NCBI GenBank assembly: GCA_964369425.1 | Contig: CAYJGW010000008.1 | Location: 1 to 61,119 of the forward strand | Length of the DNA: 61,119 nt | Direction: 5' to 3' | Origin: CAUPWF01 sp964369425 | Lineage (GTDB): Bacteria > Bacillota > Clostridia > Lachnospirales > Lachnospiraceae | In this document: piece after piece, positions 52,354 to 61,119 of the stretch | Layout: every line of letters begins with the position of its first letter | Position numbering within the stretch: position 1 is the stretch's first letter | Notes under the pieces: generated by a model | Seen by the model: the letters and a program-made list of their open reading frames with translations, nothing else | What the model was told of the DNA's origin: nothing | Database searches by the model: none | Position numbers and translations under genes: made by a program

Positions 52354-53226
52354 TTAACCTCTTAATACAGTCTCTTCTAATTCTGTTGCTATCTTATCTG
52401 CTGCTACTCCATTTCCTCTAGATGGAGATGGCATAAATCTTTCTAATAGCAAGTACACGACCATACCTATGATAATTCCCATATATTCTATGTATAAATA
52501 GTACGCAATTCCTGCTCCTAGTAACCAGGCGATGACTCCTGCCCAGTTGAACCCTTTTACAGCATGCCAATTTTCGGGTTTCCCTTTTCCAATAATGAAA
52601 TAATCTGCAAGCATAATTCCACCAATTGGTGTTGCTACACATGCTAATATGCTAAGTACACTTTCTATATGGTACAAAATTCCTGTTGCGCCCAAGATTG
52701 TACCAATCAATCCAACTACCAGCGTAACTTCTCTTCTTCTATTATCTGGAAGTTTAAAAATCATGATTGTGTCCAATCCGCCAGTGTAGGCATTTGTTGC
52801 ATTTGTAGTCCATGTAGATAGAATCATTGATGCTACACCTAGAATCGGAATCCCTACTTCGATTAAAACTAAACTAATATCATAATTATTCGCAATCTTC
52901 GTCATGATAATTCCAAGTATCAATGTGATTACACCCATTGGAAATACTCCCCATATGGTTGACTTCCATACGTCTATCCTCGTCTTTTGATAGCGAGTAA
53001 AATCACAGGGTGCAATTGCACCTACTGCATAAAAATTAAAGGATAAACCAACACCCGCCATAAAACTCATTGCATACTCTGGATCTGTAGAGGTACTCAT
53101 TCCCGACCACCCAAATTGTGTAACAACAAGATAAGTACCAAGCATCATGATAATCATTAAAAGGGGAATTGCAATCTTATCTAGCTTTTCAATTGCCTTC
53201 ATCCCAAATACTGCTGTTGTTAGCAT
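52354..53226 (-). pseudogene. NCS1 (CodB-type) permease lacking its N-terminal third
   Basis: This 290-residue frame has about eight membrane segments and matches the later part of cytosine-permease-like NCS1 transporters (from GMKAIEKLDKIAIPLL; GVGLSFNFYAVGAIAPCDFTRYQ; WTTNATNAYTGGLD; PIGGIMLADYFIIGKGK). The family is about 400-440 residues with twelve segments. The first roughly 130 residues, which carry the conserved first helices with substrate contacts, are missing, and an in-frame stop lies 16 bases upstream. AAAGGGG precedes the ATG. Transport is unlikely. It is followed 10 bases later by the broken DUF917 gene, so the whole unit seems lost. Confidence 0.78.
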
Positions 53227-53241
53227 AATAATTCCCCTTTG

Positions 53242-56200
53242 TTATTTATATTTCTCTTCAAACTCTGCTATTGAAAGCGGCTTTGAGTAATAGTAGCCTT
53301 GTCCAATTTTACACCCTAACTCACAAAGTGTATCATGTTGTTCTTTAGATTCTACACCTTCTGCTACCGATGCAACATTTTCTAGACCTTCACAGAGCGT
53401 AATCGCTACTCGAGCCAATGTTTTTGATTTTTTATCTTTGTGAATCCCATTGATAATTGTCATGTCAATTTTAATTTCATCAAAGTCAGACACCACAAGT
53501 GAGTTTAAATTAGAGTAACCACTTCCAAAATCATCCAGAGATACCAAGAATCCAGCATCAGAGAAATTTTTGATAATTTTCGCCAAAACATCTTCTCCAA
53601 TTCCATTTATCGTTTCTGTTATTTCAATCATAATTCTAGAATGCTCTATACCATAGCTATCACATATTTTCGAAAATCTTTCTACTATTCCATTTTTCGA
53701 AACTGTCATTCTTGAACAATTGACAGATACCGTAGGTGGAATATGATTTCCTTTATCTTTCCATATTTTTAACGTTTTGCAAACTGTTTCCAATACAAAT
53801 TCATCAATTTGGGAAATAATTCCTTCTTTCTCATAAAAAGGTAGGAAGAACATAGGGGATTGAAGTGTATCATTTGCCCCTAGACGCCTAACTAGTGCTT
53901 CTGCTCCCGCAATTTCGCCTGACATAATGTTTATTTGTGGTTGCATATGCACAACGTATTTTCCGCTGGATATTTCCATCTCTAAATTTTCAAGTAGAAT
54001 ACGCCCATAAGTTTCACCCTCGTCTAAATCACTCAAAGTGTTCTCTGAGTGTTTAAAGTTCTTATTCCACGTATAGCCTATCGTTGTATCAAAATCCGCT
54101 TCTTTAGCTAGCTTTTCTTTTAATAAGATAACGTTTTTTTCAAAGGTTTGCTCTAAGACATTTTCAGCAATCACTACAAATTCAACTCCACCAACTCTGA
54201 AAACCTTATCGTTAAAGATTGAATATAAAATCTCTGACAGTTTCACCAATGTACTATCACCAAACATTACCCCTTTCGCATCATTTATGGTACTCAGACC
54301 TATAATATCAACGTATAGAACCCCTAAACTATCGATATTTTCATTAATCCCTTTCAATGCAAGGTTGTAGCTATGTCTATTTTTAATTCCTGTCAATGTA
54401 TCATAATAACTAAGTTTATTAAGCTTTGCAACTAATTCTGTTTCATCAAGGAATGTTGCGATAAATTTTGCAACTGTTTTTATTATAGATATTTTTCCAA
54501 CGTTCTTCCGAGAATTATCAACCCCTACAAATCCTGTTACCTCTTTCCCCTCTACTCTGATTGCCCCTATAGTTATATCCGTAAGTTCTTGAAGCTTCAT
54601 AAGTTCGTATTCAAAAGTGCTTTCATCCGAATCTTTAATATTAAGACAAAACGCTTCTTGTTCCTCGCATCTATCAAGAAAACACCCAATGTCCTCTACC
54701 AGTAAATTTTGAAGTTCGTCTTTGTATGCTTGGCAATCTTGTTTACAAAATTCATACGTATTGCTTATAAATTTTCCACATTCAGATAATTCAAAGATAT
54801 AACTTCTTTCAGCATCATAATAGTTTGCCACTGCCTCTAGCAAGGAATATATCGAAAGATTTGGCTCATTTCCTGAGTGTAACATTCCCACGCAATTTGT
54901 TAGGAAGTGTTCATCTGCAAGCTTGTCTGTCAGCTCTTTTTCGAGTTCCACCAGTTTTGATACATCTGTTGCAATTTCAAGTCTCGCCATTTTTCCATTA
55001 AAATAGGTGAGTTTATCTTTTAATAAAAAAGTCGTATCTAGATTAGGATTATAAAATGACCATTCATAGTAATTCTCTTCACAAAGCAAGTGATTTGTAC
55101 AAAAGTCGCAAGGCTCATCTTTTCCCTGTAAAACCTTGTAACATAACCTACCTTTCAAATCTTCATCTGAAATGATTCCTGTCGCACGTTTTCCTCGAGC
55201 ATTTAGATATAATAATTCATAAGTATCAAGATCACTTACATAAACAATACTATCTGAATTATCTAAAATCTCTGCTGAGTTTCTGTTACTGATTGCAAGC
55301 TCATTTATTTCATCACGTAGGTGTGTACCTTGCAGGATTATCGAAAGTAACTTTCCTATATACTGTAAACTATTAATCTCTCGCTCTGTCCATATCCTAG
55401 TTTTTGTACAATCATCAAGACCTATAAAGAAAGTCATTTGACCTTCTCGTCTTACTTGTGCATGGACAAATGATAAAATACCTTGATCATCCATTATTTC
55501 AAAAGTTCTATCATGCTCTAATGTTTCTCGAAGGTCATTTGAGTAAATAATGTTGTTATGTGCTTTATCAAGAAAATCGGCAAAGATTTCATATGGAAGA
55601 TCTTGCAAATTATCCATCTCACTTCCAATTCCTTCTTTGCAATATTCAAATGTATTACTTAATGTAAGTCCATTATCTAAAGATTCGAAGATATAACTTC
55701 TGTCAGCATTATATTTTTGGCACAAATAACTAAGAGTTAGATTAATTGCATCGTGATCTCCATTTTTTTCATAGAGTATATTAAACACCGCTGAAATAAG
55801 GTCATAATCAAAGAAGGAACTCGCTATTCTATTTGCATTTTCAATCTTCGTAGTACTCCTTGTTGTACCAATATTAAAATCGGCTGAGTAAACCATATAT
55901 CTATTCTTTCCTTGCATCTTAGCATGGTTGAGTGCTTTATCTGCATTTTGATACAACTCTTCGTAAGTTACTCCATCACGAGGGGAAAGCGCAATCCCCA
56001 CACTCCCTGAAATCGAATAATCTTTATATTCTCCCGAATATGTCTTTCTGTACACTTCGAGTATCTTTTCTGCTTTTTGTGTTATAATTTCCATCTCTGT
56101 CAGATTCTCGACAAAAATAATGAATTCATCTCCACCAATTCTTGCAACAATATCAATATCTCTAAAGGCATCTTTTAACCCAGCTGATATATCTCTTAAA

Positions 56201-56931
56201 ACTTCATCACCAAAATAGTGCCCCAAATTATCATTTATCGCTTTAAAATTATCAATATCAATAATAAAAAGAGCATGCTTACCAGTCGTATCTGAAGTAA
56301 GTTTTTCCGATATAATATTTTCAGCACTTATCTTATTATAACAATCGGTAAGTAAATCTTTTTGTGAACGTTCCTCAATAATTCGTTGATCGTGGATATC
56401 AATGCCTTTTCCAAGCAAAAATACCGGAGTTCCTGAACTGTTTACGATAAGCTTACAAGTAATCCGATGATATCGATAATTATTTTCACTAGCTAAAATT
56501 CTTATATCACAAGACTTCACTTCTCCCTCTTTGATATTATTAATCATTTCTGCATAAATCTTAATATCGTCCTCGTGAAGAAATTCCATATCCACAACTT
56601 TGTTTTCTGTAATAGTATCATTATCACTTGACTCATCAAACCACAATTGCCCGTAATATTGAAAGCTTCCCGTTCTTAAATCCACTGAGAAAAATCCTTC
56701 ATCTGATAATTCGGACATCTCATTCATCAATGCACTTTTTGGAAGTTTGTCTCCAAAATAATAATCATATGTGTTTTCTGTTTTTCCATAAGAAAACTCT
56801 TTGCGCAAATCTTTAATGTAACCTGCTAAATATTCTTCACCCAAAGAGCTTTTCAGTTTTATCAATGTAATTTCACAAGGAAATGTGCTTCCACTTGGAG
56901 TAATATGCATCCAATGAAACACATGCATCAT
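53242..56931 (-). CDS. Large GGDEF/GAF/PAS/GGDEF/EAL signalling protein, probably 5'-truncated
   Basis: A 1229-residue soluble protein. It opens inside a PAS domain (FHWMHITPSGSTFPCEITL to YIKDLRKE, residues 5-45). Next come another PAS-like region (75-180), an intact GGDEF (ARIGGDEFIIF near 264), a GAF-like region (370-550), a PAS (555-660), a second GAF-like region (665-820), a degenerate GGDEF (VGGVEF near 912) and a full EAL domain (AEALVRR near 1010, EITETINGI, DDFGSGYS near 1130, AEGVES, QGYYYSKPL). Both synthesis and breakdown of cyclic di-GMP are possible. No ribosome site precedes the ATG and two stop codons stand just upstream, so the 5' end seems lost. Confidence 0.85.
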   Translation of the reverse strand: MMHVFHWMHITPSGSTFPCEITLIKLKSSLGEEYLAGYIKDLRKEFSYGKTENTYDYYFGDKLPKSALMNEMSELSDEGFFSVDLRTGSFQYYGQLWFDESSDNDTITENKVVDMEFLHEDDIKIYAEMINNIKEGEVKSCDIRILASENNYRYHRITCKLIVNSSGTPVFLLGKGIDIHDQRIIEERSQKDLLTDCYNKISAENIISEKLTSDTTGKHALFIIDIDNFKAINDNLGHYFGDEVLRDISAGLKDAFRDIDIVARIGGDEFIIFVENLTEMEIITQKAEKILEVYRKTYSGEYKDYSISGSVGIALSPRDGVTYEELYQNADKALNHAKMQGKNRYMVYSADFNIGTTRSTTKIENANRIASSFFDYDLISAVFNILYEKNGDHDAINLTLSYLCQKYNADRSYIFESLDNGLTLSNTFEYCKEGIGSEMDNLQDLPYEIFADFLDKAHNNIIYSNDLRETLEHDRTFEIMDDQGILSFVHAQVRREGQMTFFIGLDDCTKTRIWTEREINSLQYIGKLLSIILQGTHLRDEINELAISNRNSAEILDNSDSIVYVSDLDTYELLYLNARGKRATGIISDEDLKGRLCYKVLQGKDEPCDFCTNHLLCEENYYEWSFYNPNLDTTFLLKDKLTYFNGKMARLEIATDVSKLVELEKELTDKLADEHFLTNCVGMLHSGNEPNLSIYSLLEAVANYYDAERSYIFELSECGKFISNTYEFCKQDCQAYKDELQNLLVEDIGCFLDRCEEQEAFCLNIKDSDESTFEYELMKLQELTDITIGAIRVEGKEVTGFVGVDNSRKNVGKISIIKTVAKFIATFLDETELVAKLNKLSYYDTLTGIKNRHSYNLALKGINENIDSLGVLYVDIIGLSTINDAKGVMFGDSTLVKLSEILYSIFNDKVFRVGGVEFVVIAENVLEQTFEKNVILLKEKLAKEADFDTTIGYTWNKNFKHSENTLSDLDEGETYGRILLENLEMEISSGKYVVHMQPQINIMSGEIAGAEALVRRLGANDTLQSPMFFLPFYEKEGIISQIDEFVLETVCKTLKIWKDKGNHIPPTVSVNCSRMTVSKNGIVERFSKICDSYGIEHSRIMIEITETINGIGEDVLAKIIKNFSDAGFLVSLDDFGSGYSNLNSLVVSDFDEIKIDMTIINGIHKDKKSKTLARVAITLCEGLENVASVAEGVESKEQHDTLCELGCKIGQGYYYSKPLSIAEFEEKYK

Positions 56932-57002
56932 TAATAATTATTACACCAACTTAGAAAAATTATAAGTCAACAATTCAAACTCTAGAATTGGATTCTATAT
57001 AC

Positions 57003-57045
57003 AAAAAACCTCTCAGAAGTCTTTACTCTTCTGAGAGGTTTTTTT
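57003..57045. terminator. Bidirectional terminator after the SGNH hydrolase gene
   Basis: CCTCTCAGAAG and CTTCTGAGAGG form an 11-bp stem with A6 and T7 flanks and an 8-base loop. It insulates the GGDEF-EAL gene from readthrough. Confidence 0.9.
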
Positions 57046-57063
57046 GTATATACACTTGTCTAT

Positions 57064-58824
57064 CTATACATTTTTCTTTCTTATAATTACTACACCCGAC
57101 ATTCCTATGACTGCTAATATCATTACTAGCAAATATCCATGAACAGATGTTGCATCACTCGTATCAGGTGTTGTACCTTCTTTTACGGCTGGTGCTGCTG
57201 GTTCTTGAATTGTAAATGTAGTTTTTGCACTTCCTAGTTCTGTCACTATCTCCAATTCATGTGTGCCTACACTCAATGTGTTTGTGTAATTCCCACTTAA
57301 AGTTACGATAATGCTACCTTCTTCTACCGTTAAATCTGTTGAATCCACTGCTTTTCCATCTACTCTTGTCTCTATATAGGCACCGAAATATCCATTTGAT
57401 TTAACTGTAATTTTATCACCTTTATTAATCGCCTGATTTTGACCTTCTACAATTGCTTCTTCTATGATGTTGAATGCTACAGTTGCACTTCCACTATAAT
57501 TTCCTTTTAAAGTCACTGTAACACTGCCGCCTGTAGACACATCTACATTTGACCCAAAAGTCAAGTCATAGTCAGTTCCATACATTAATGGGGTTGCTCC
57601 ATCTGTCACCTCTACCCATGGTGTAATCTGGCTACCTGTGTAGTACTGGTCTTCAATTGTTGCTACCGTCGGTGTGATTGCTTTTGCTGCGATTTCAAAA
57701 TCAGCTGTCACTGACTTTTCTAGTACTTGCCCGTTTGCTGCCGATGTTGCCTTAACTGTATATAGTCCCACATTTTTTGGCTTCTCCGCTGAGTATGTAG
57801 TGTCCGCTTGACCTTGTGCTTTATACATGTAAGTGATATCCCCACCATTTTGAGTTTCGCTACCGTAACTTATAACTGGTTCAACTTCTGTTCCATATGT
57901 AATATCACTTTGCGTTACTGATTCTAGGTGATTGATTGAATCTACATTTATCATAGACAATGCCTGTTCATATATTCCATGCCCTGCCGCATTTGGATGA
58001 AAATCTAAGTTGATAGTCGGAATAATCGTCGCATTAGTCACTGATCCTGGAGTTGTATTCTTATTCTCAAACTCGCTATAAACATCTACTACTGTACAAT
58101 TTGTAAGTCCACTTAAATTTCCATTAAGATCCTTCACTCCTGCATCGAAAAAAGCCCCAACATCAACTCCCATTCCAGGAAATAGTTCGATAGCAATCCC
58201 TTTGTATGGGTTATATTGATTCGTTACATATATTTCTGCCGTATTATTTTTACTTTGAATGTAAGTTATCATCTCTTGCACGTTTGTTGCCACTGCAGCA
58301 CTTGCATCCTCAAAAGCCAGTTCTGTTGCTCCTGAGTACCCACCGCCAACAACAGTTAGTACAGCAGTTAACGTAGCATTATACTTAGCAGGGTCTGCTG
58401 CAGAACCTGCTGCTAATATTCTTGGTACATCTGTCGCATCTATATCAACAGGTGCACTTGCATTATAGGTCGTTGCAACAAGTTGGTAAAATGTTGCCAT
58501 TAAGTCATTACCACCAATAGTAAGAGTGATAAAATCAGCATCTATAATGTCTGCATCATAATGCTCCATCCCCATCGCTGTTTTCATTTCTACAGAAGTT
58601 AACCCTGAAAACCCTTTATTTGTGGCTGCTATTCCTTCCCTTCCATCAATAATGGAAACAAAACTCGTTGTACTTGCAACTCCTGCTGGGATACTATCCC
58701 CGAGTGCAACGTATTTCGCCTCTTCTGCTGCCTCTGCCACATAGGAAGGTAAAGTCAGTCCTACCACCATACTCAGGGCTAGTAACCCTGTTAAAATTTT
58801 ATTCTTTAAATTTCTCTTTTTCAT
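57064..58824 (-). CDS. Secreted SGNH/GDSL hydrolase with MBG/YDG-like repeats and C-terminal anchor
   Basis: A 586-residue exported protein: signal peptide (1-33, ending AEAAEE), SGNH hydrolase domain (about 36-300) with the nucleophile Ser44 in ALGDSIPAG, oxyanion Asn106 in TIGGNDLM and the Asp/His pair in DFHPNAAGH near 273. Beta-rich MBG/YDG-like repeats follow (about 305-385 and 388-465), then another beta unit (470-545). The tail TPDTSD, a hydrophobic stretch and IRKKNV form a sorting-like anchor resembling that of the giant surface protein. It probably removes acyl or acetyl groups from surface or external glycans. Preceded by GAGGAGG and a consensus promoter. Confidence 0.88.
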   Translation of the reverse strand: MKKRNLKNKILTGLLALSMVVGLTLPSYVAEAAEEAKYVALGDSIPAGVASTTSFVSIIDGREGIAATNKGFSGLTSVEMKTAMGMEHYDADIIDADFITLTIGGNDLMATFYQLVATTYNASAPVDIDATDVPRILAAGSAADPAKYNATLTAVLTVVGGGYSGATELAFEDASAAVATNVQEMITYIQSKNNTAEIYVTNQYNPYKGIAIELFPGMGVDVGAFFDAGVKDLNGNLSGLTNCTVVDVYSEFENKNTTPGSVTNATIIPTINLDFHPNAAGHGIYEQALSMINVDSINHLESVTQSDITYGTEVEPVISYGSETQNGGDITYMYKAQGQADTTYSAEKPKNVGLYTVKATSAANGQVLEKSVTADFEIAAKAITPTVATIEDQYYTGSQITPWVEVTDGATPLMYGTDYDLTFGSNVDVSTGGSVTVTLKGNYSGSATVAFNIIEEAIVEGQNQAINKGDKITVKSNGYFGAYIETRVDGKAVDSTDLTVEEGSIIVTLSGNYTNTLSVGTHELEIVTELGSAKTTFTIQEPAAPAVKEGTTPDTSDATSVHGYLLVMILAVIGMSGVVIIRKKNV

Positions 58825-58862
58825 AAGTCCTCCTCATTTTTTGTTTTACTTTTACTGTATAC

Positions 58863-58891
58863 ATTATAGGAAACTTCACTTCTTAATACAA
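58863..58891 (-). promoter_or_regulatory. Promoter of the SGNH hydrolase gene
   Basis: On the minus strand TTGTAT (58886-58891), 17 bases, TATAAT (58863-58868), about 35 bases before the start codon. Confidence 0.75.
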
Positions 58892-58927
58892 GAAAAAAAG
58901 AGAAACCTTTCACAAACGAAAGTTCCT
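58890..58927 (-). terminator. Terminator after the 504-residue lipoprotein gene
   Basis: On the minus strand GGAACTTTC pairs with GAAAGGTTTC (G-T pairs, possible bulge), followed by TCTTTTTTT. It abuts the next promoter. Confidence 0.6.
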
Positions 58928-58937
58928 ATTTTTCCCT

Positions 58938-60452
58938 TTAGTATGTTGCATCTAAAACACTTGCATTTGGGTCAATATAACTTCCATCAATGGCATTTAT
59001 GAGTATTTTTTCAGGAAATTTTTTAATCATTTCGCCTTCTTCTTCAATTTCACTCGTCACTGTAAACACCCATGCAGGTGTAAGATATGCTTTCTCTGGC
59101 TCATCTAATGCAGAAATATATGCATATCGTAATTCTACATGAGATAGTTCGTAGTGATAATGAAGATTATCTGTTTGACTTTGGGATGAAGATCCTACAA
59201 CAGCGTATTCCAACACCTTTAATAATCGCTTTTGTATCTCTACAAAATCCAAGAGCTTCGTATTTTCTACTATCACTTTATCTATTTCTGCCATATTCTG
59301 CCATCTGAAACTTTGTACTCCACGCTCTGTCACAACAATCTGTATTTTCTCTTGCCCAAATGGCGGCTTATAGGACTCTTCTGGAATCTCATGAGATTCT
59401 CCGTTGTACCAAAAAGCTGGAATATTTTCTATATCTCTATAATACTCTAAGACGTATCCTTCATAACTTTCTTCTATATTCGCAGCCCAAATATCTGTAT
59501 TTTTATCATCGTAACATATGGCAGAATACACATCCCCTAACTTCATTCCCGTAATTTCTAATTCATTCAATATATTCTCTGCATTTTGTTCAGCTTTCTC
59601 CAAACTGAGCGTTCTTTTCTCTAGATTTAATTCAATCAAATCTAATGTACTATTTGCGGACTGTACCCACTGATCATTTGGAAATTGTTGCTCCATAGAT
59701 GCAAGCACAATCCTATCTGATTGTAAATTTAATGCACTATATGTCATCCCTTTTTCATAATAAAAATTGCTAGTAGTTCCCGCTGCTTGATTATCTTGTA
59801 TTCCATGAATCTCTGAATCAAATCCATCATCTACAATTCCAGTAAATCGATTTTGCTCCGTTCTTACTATAATATCTTCCCCTTCTCCAATTAACATATA
59901 CTGATGCTCTGATATTTCAGAGTAATCAAAAATTAGATTTGCCTCTTCCTCTCCGCCTTCGTCCATCACTGACTCTTTTAACACCTCTAAATTACTTATA
60001 TACTCTGCATTTTTATATTTTGAATAAGGAGAACCATATTCTCCCACTTCATCTTCGATTAGTGTAATCCAATTTTCTAACTCATCCTCTGTTGAACCTT
60101 TATCTTTTAAAATAAGATTCTCTCCTGCAAAATATCTAGCTAATTTCTTTAGTTCTTGCTCACTCATTACGTGTCTTTTCATTTGAACAATCGGTGTATT
60201 TCCAATATTATCAACATCTACTTGGGCATCTGCTTCTAGCGTTAACTTCCCTTCGAGCAAACTATATGACTCCTCCCATCTGTCAGAAATATTTAGATTT
60301 TTATACTCGCCTTTCACTAGTTTTTCACTTTCTGTTTCCATTAGTGAAGTCTTTGATTTGTTAATTACAATATCTTCATCAGGAGTTTCTACACACCCTG
60401 AAATGCTTAAGCTCATGACAGCAAATAATAGTATCATTTTTTTCATTCTCAT
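58938..60452 (-). CDS. Large lipoprotein, function unknown
   Basis: A 504-residue protein with a lipoprotein signal (MRMKKMILLFAVMSLSISGC, lipobox SISGC). The rest is soluble, acidic and mixed alpha/beta, with several Trp/Tyr-rich strands and a C-terminal segment LTPAWVFTVTSE that resembles DUF6034-type proteins of clostridia. ATG 60452 has GAGG 8 bases upstream; a TTG at 60470 is less likely. It lies about 50 bases downstream of the ABC ATPase gene on the same strand, so it may belong to that transporter's operon. No activity is inferred. Confidence 0.75.
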   Translation of the reverse strand: MRMKKMILLFAVMSLSISGCVETPDEDIVINKSKTSLMETESEKLVKGEYKNLNISDRWEESYSLLEGKLTLEADAQVDVDNIGNTPIVQMKRHVMSEQELKKLARYFAGENLILKDKGSTEDELENWITLIEDEVGEYGSPYSKYKNAEYISNLEVLKESVMDEGGEEEANLIFDYSEISEHQYMLIGEGEDIIVRTEQNRFTGIVDDGFDSEIHGIQDNQAAGTTSNFYYEKGMTYSALNLQSDRIVLASMEQQFPNDQWVQSANSTLDLIELNLEKRTLSLEKAEQNAENILNELEITGMKLGDVYSAICYDDKNTDIWAANIEESYEGYVLEYYRDIENIPAFWYNGESHEIPEESYKPPFGQEKIQIVVTERGVQSFRWQNMAEIDKVIVENTKLLDFVEIQKRLLKVLEYAVVGSSSQSQTDNLHYHYELSHVELRYAYISALDEPEKAYLTPAWVFTVTSEIEEEGEMIKKFPEKILINAIDGSYIDPNASVLDATY

Positions 60453-60504
60453 AGCATTCACCTCACCCAAAAATATTTTAATACCTTCTTGAAAAGAAAA
60501 TAAC

Positions 60505-61119
60505 TTATATTTTTTCTAATCTTCCTTTATCCATCTCGCAGATTGTGTCACAAATCGATTCTATTTCCACGATATTATGATCTACTAAAATTATTGTTTT
60601 CCCCTTTTTTCGTAACTCTAATAACAATTCACAGATATCTTTTGCACCTTGTTTATCCAATCCGCTAAAGGGTTCATCCAATATTAAAATATTGGGATTT
60701 TCCATAATCGCCTGTGCAATACCTAGCCGCTCTCTCATCCCCAGCGAATATTGCCCCACTGGTTTCTTGGAATTCGGATCTAATCCGACCCGCTGTATTG
60801 CTTCTCGTATCACTTCATCCCCTATTTTATTTTGCAAAGATGCTAATTTCTTTAAATTCCGAAACCCACTCATATGTGGTAAAAACCCAGGATTTTCAAT
60901 AATCATTCCCAACGATTCTGGAAAATCTATCTCTGTTCCAATCTTCTTTCCTTCTACAAATATATTGCCGCTATCAGGCTGTAGAAATCCACAAATGCAT
61001 TTAAATAGCACTGTTTTTCCTGATCCGTTAAAGCCTATAATTCCATGAATTTTCCCTGCTTCAAACTCATGAGAAATTGCTTTTAATATGCTTTCATTCT
61101 TAAATGATTTTGTTAGTTT
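60505..61119 (-). CDS. ABC transporter ATP-binding protein (partial at window edge)
   Basis: The C-terminal 204 residues of a BcrA/CcmA-type ABC ATPase whose 5' end lies beyond the window. Reading from the edge gives Walker A GFNGSGKT, then signature YSLGMRERLG, Walker B ILILDEPFSGLD and the switch histidine in VDHN. The form YSLGM in place of LSGGQ and the short C-terminus are typical of ATPases paired with ABC-2 permeases for peptide or antibiotic export. The partner permease would be outside the window. The lipoprotein gene follows it. Confidence 0.9.
   Translation of the reverse strand, partial: KLTKSFKNESILKAISHEFEAGKIHGIIGFNGSGKTVLFKCICGFLQPDSGNIFVEGKKIGTEIDFPESLGMIIENPGFLPHMSGFRNLKKLASLQNKIGDEVIREAIQRVGLDPNSKKPVGQYSLGMRERLGIAQAIMENPNILILDEPFSGLDKQGAKDICELLLELRKKGKTIILVDHNIVEIESICDTICEMDKGRLEKI

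Noticed and set aside
52418..52642. Second minus-strand frame inside the permease remnant
   Set aside because: It is an alternate frame of the membrane protein; its composition (many Arg, Cys, His) is typical of shadows.

Overview
The window is about 61 kb of low-GC Firmicute chromosome. The gene content fits a spore-forming anaerobe of the Clostridia, most likely the Lachnospiraceae: sporulation genes of clostridial type (spoIIR, and a SipL-like SPOCS/LysM protein), a tRNA-Trp T-box leader in front of a complete trp operon, LCP wall enzymes, many GGDEF/EAL proteins, two tRNA-Ser genes without encoded CCA, and strong AGGAGG ribosome sites. I could not run a search, so the family level is inference.

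Layout. 1-8.1 kb: a small membrane-anchored protein, then on the minus strand ClC-type chloride transporter, DUF1934 protein, murI, pfkA, dnaE and a small conserved protein. 8.1-13.2 kb (minus): cvfB-like, spoIIR, a GntR/FCD regulator, ispE, sipL and a PrcB-like lipoprotein. 13.3-19.1 kb: envelope genes, namely plsC, two LCP paralogues, and a divergently transcribed UDP-galactopyranose mutase plus an O-antigen ligase/polymerase-like membrane protein. 19.1-25.9 kb: promoter, T-box and trpE-G-D-C-[F-B]-A, in which trpF and trpB are one uninterrupted reading frame. 25.9-31.2 kb: two membrane GGDEF proteins, tRNA-Ser(GGA), and an amino-acid ABC transporter whose leader contains an intrinsic terminator. 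31.2-37.3 kb: a sugar locus with Gfo/Idh/MocA dehydrogenase, mannitol-family PTS (EIICB and EIIA), HAD phosphatase, ROK kinase, a divergent RpiR regulator with a palindromic operator, and nanE with its own promoter.

37.3-50 kb: secreted and surface proteins. These are a GH25-family protein with SH3b repeats, a lipoprotein, a 55-residue ribbon-helix-helix (RHH) DNA-binding protein, a secreted DNase-like lipoprotein with an Excalibur-like tail, a roughly 475-bp intergenic array of GGTAGG motifs, and a 2502-residue cell-surface protein. The same GGTAGG/CCTACT motif occurs three times just upstream of the RHH gene. This pairing of a tiny RHH protein with a multi-site array is the best candidate here for an undescribed regulatory or DNA-organising system.

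50-57 kb looks like a decay zone. It holds a shortened YtrA-type regulator, a DUF3990/XRE cassette collapsed into a chimera but keeping its promoter and operator, a possible tyrosine-recombinase tail beside tRNA-Ser(UGA), a DUF917 gene broken by one in-frame TGA, a permease lacking its N-terminal third, and a GGDEF-EAL protein that begins in the middle of a PAS domain. 57-61 kb: a secreted SGNH hydrolase, a large lipoprotein, and an ABC ATPase running off the right edge.
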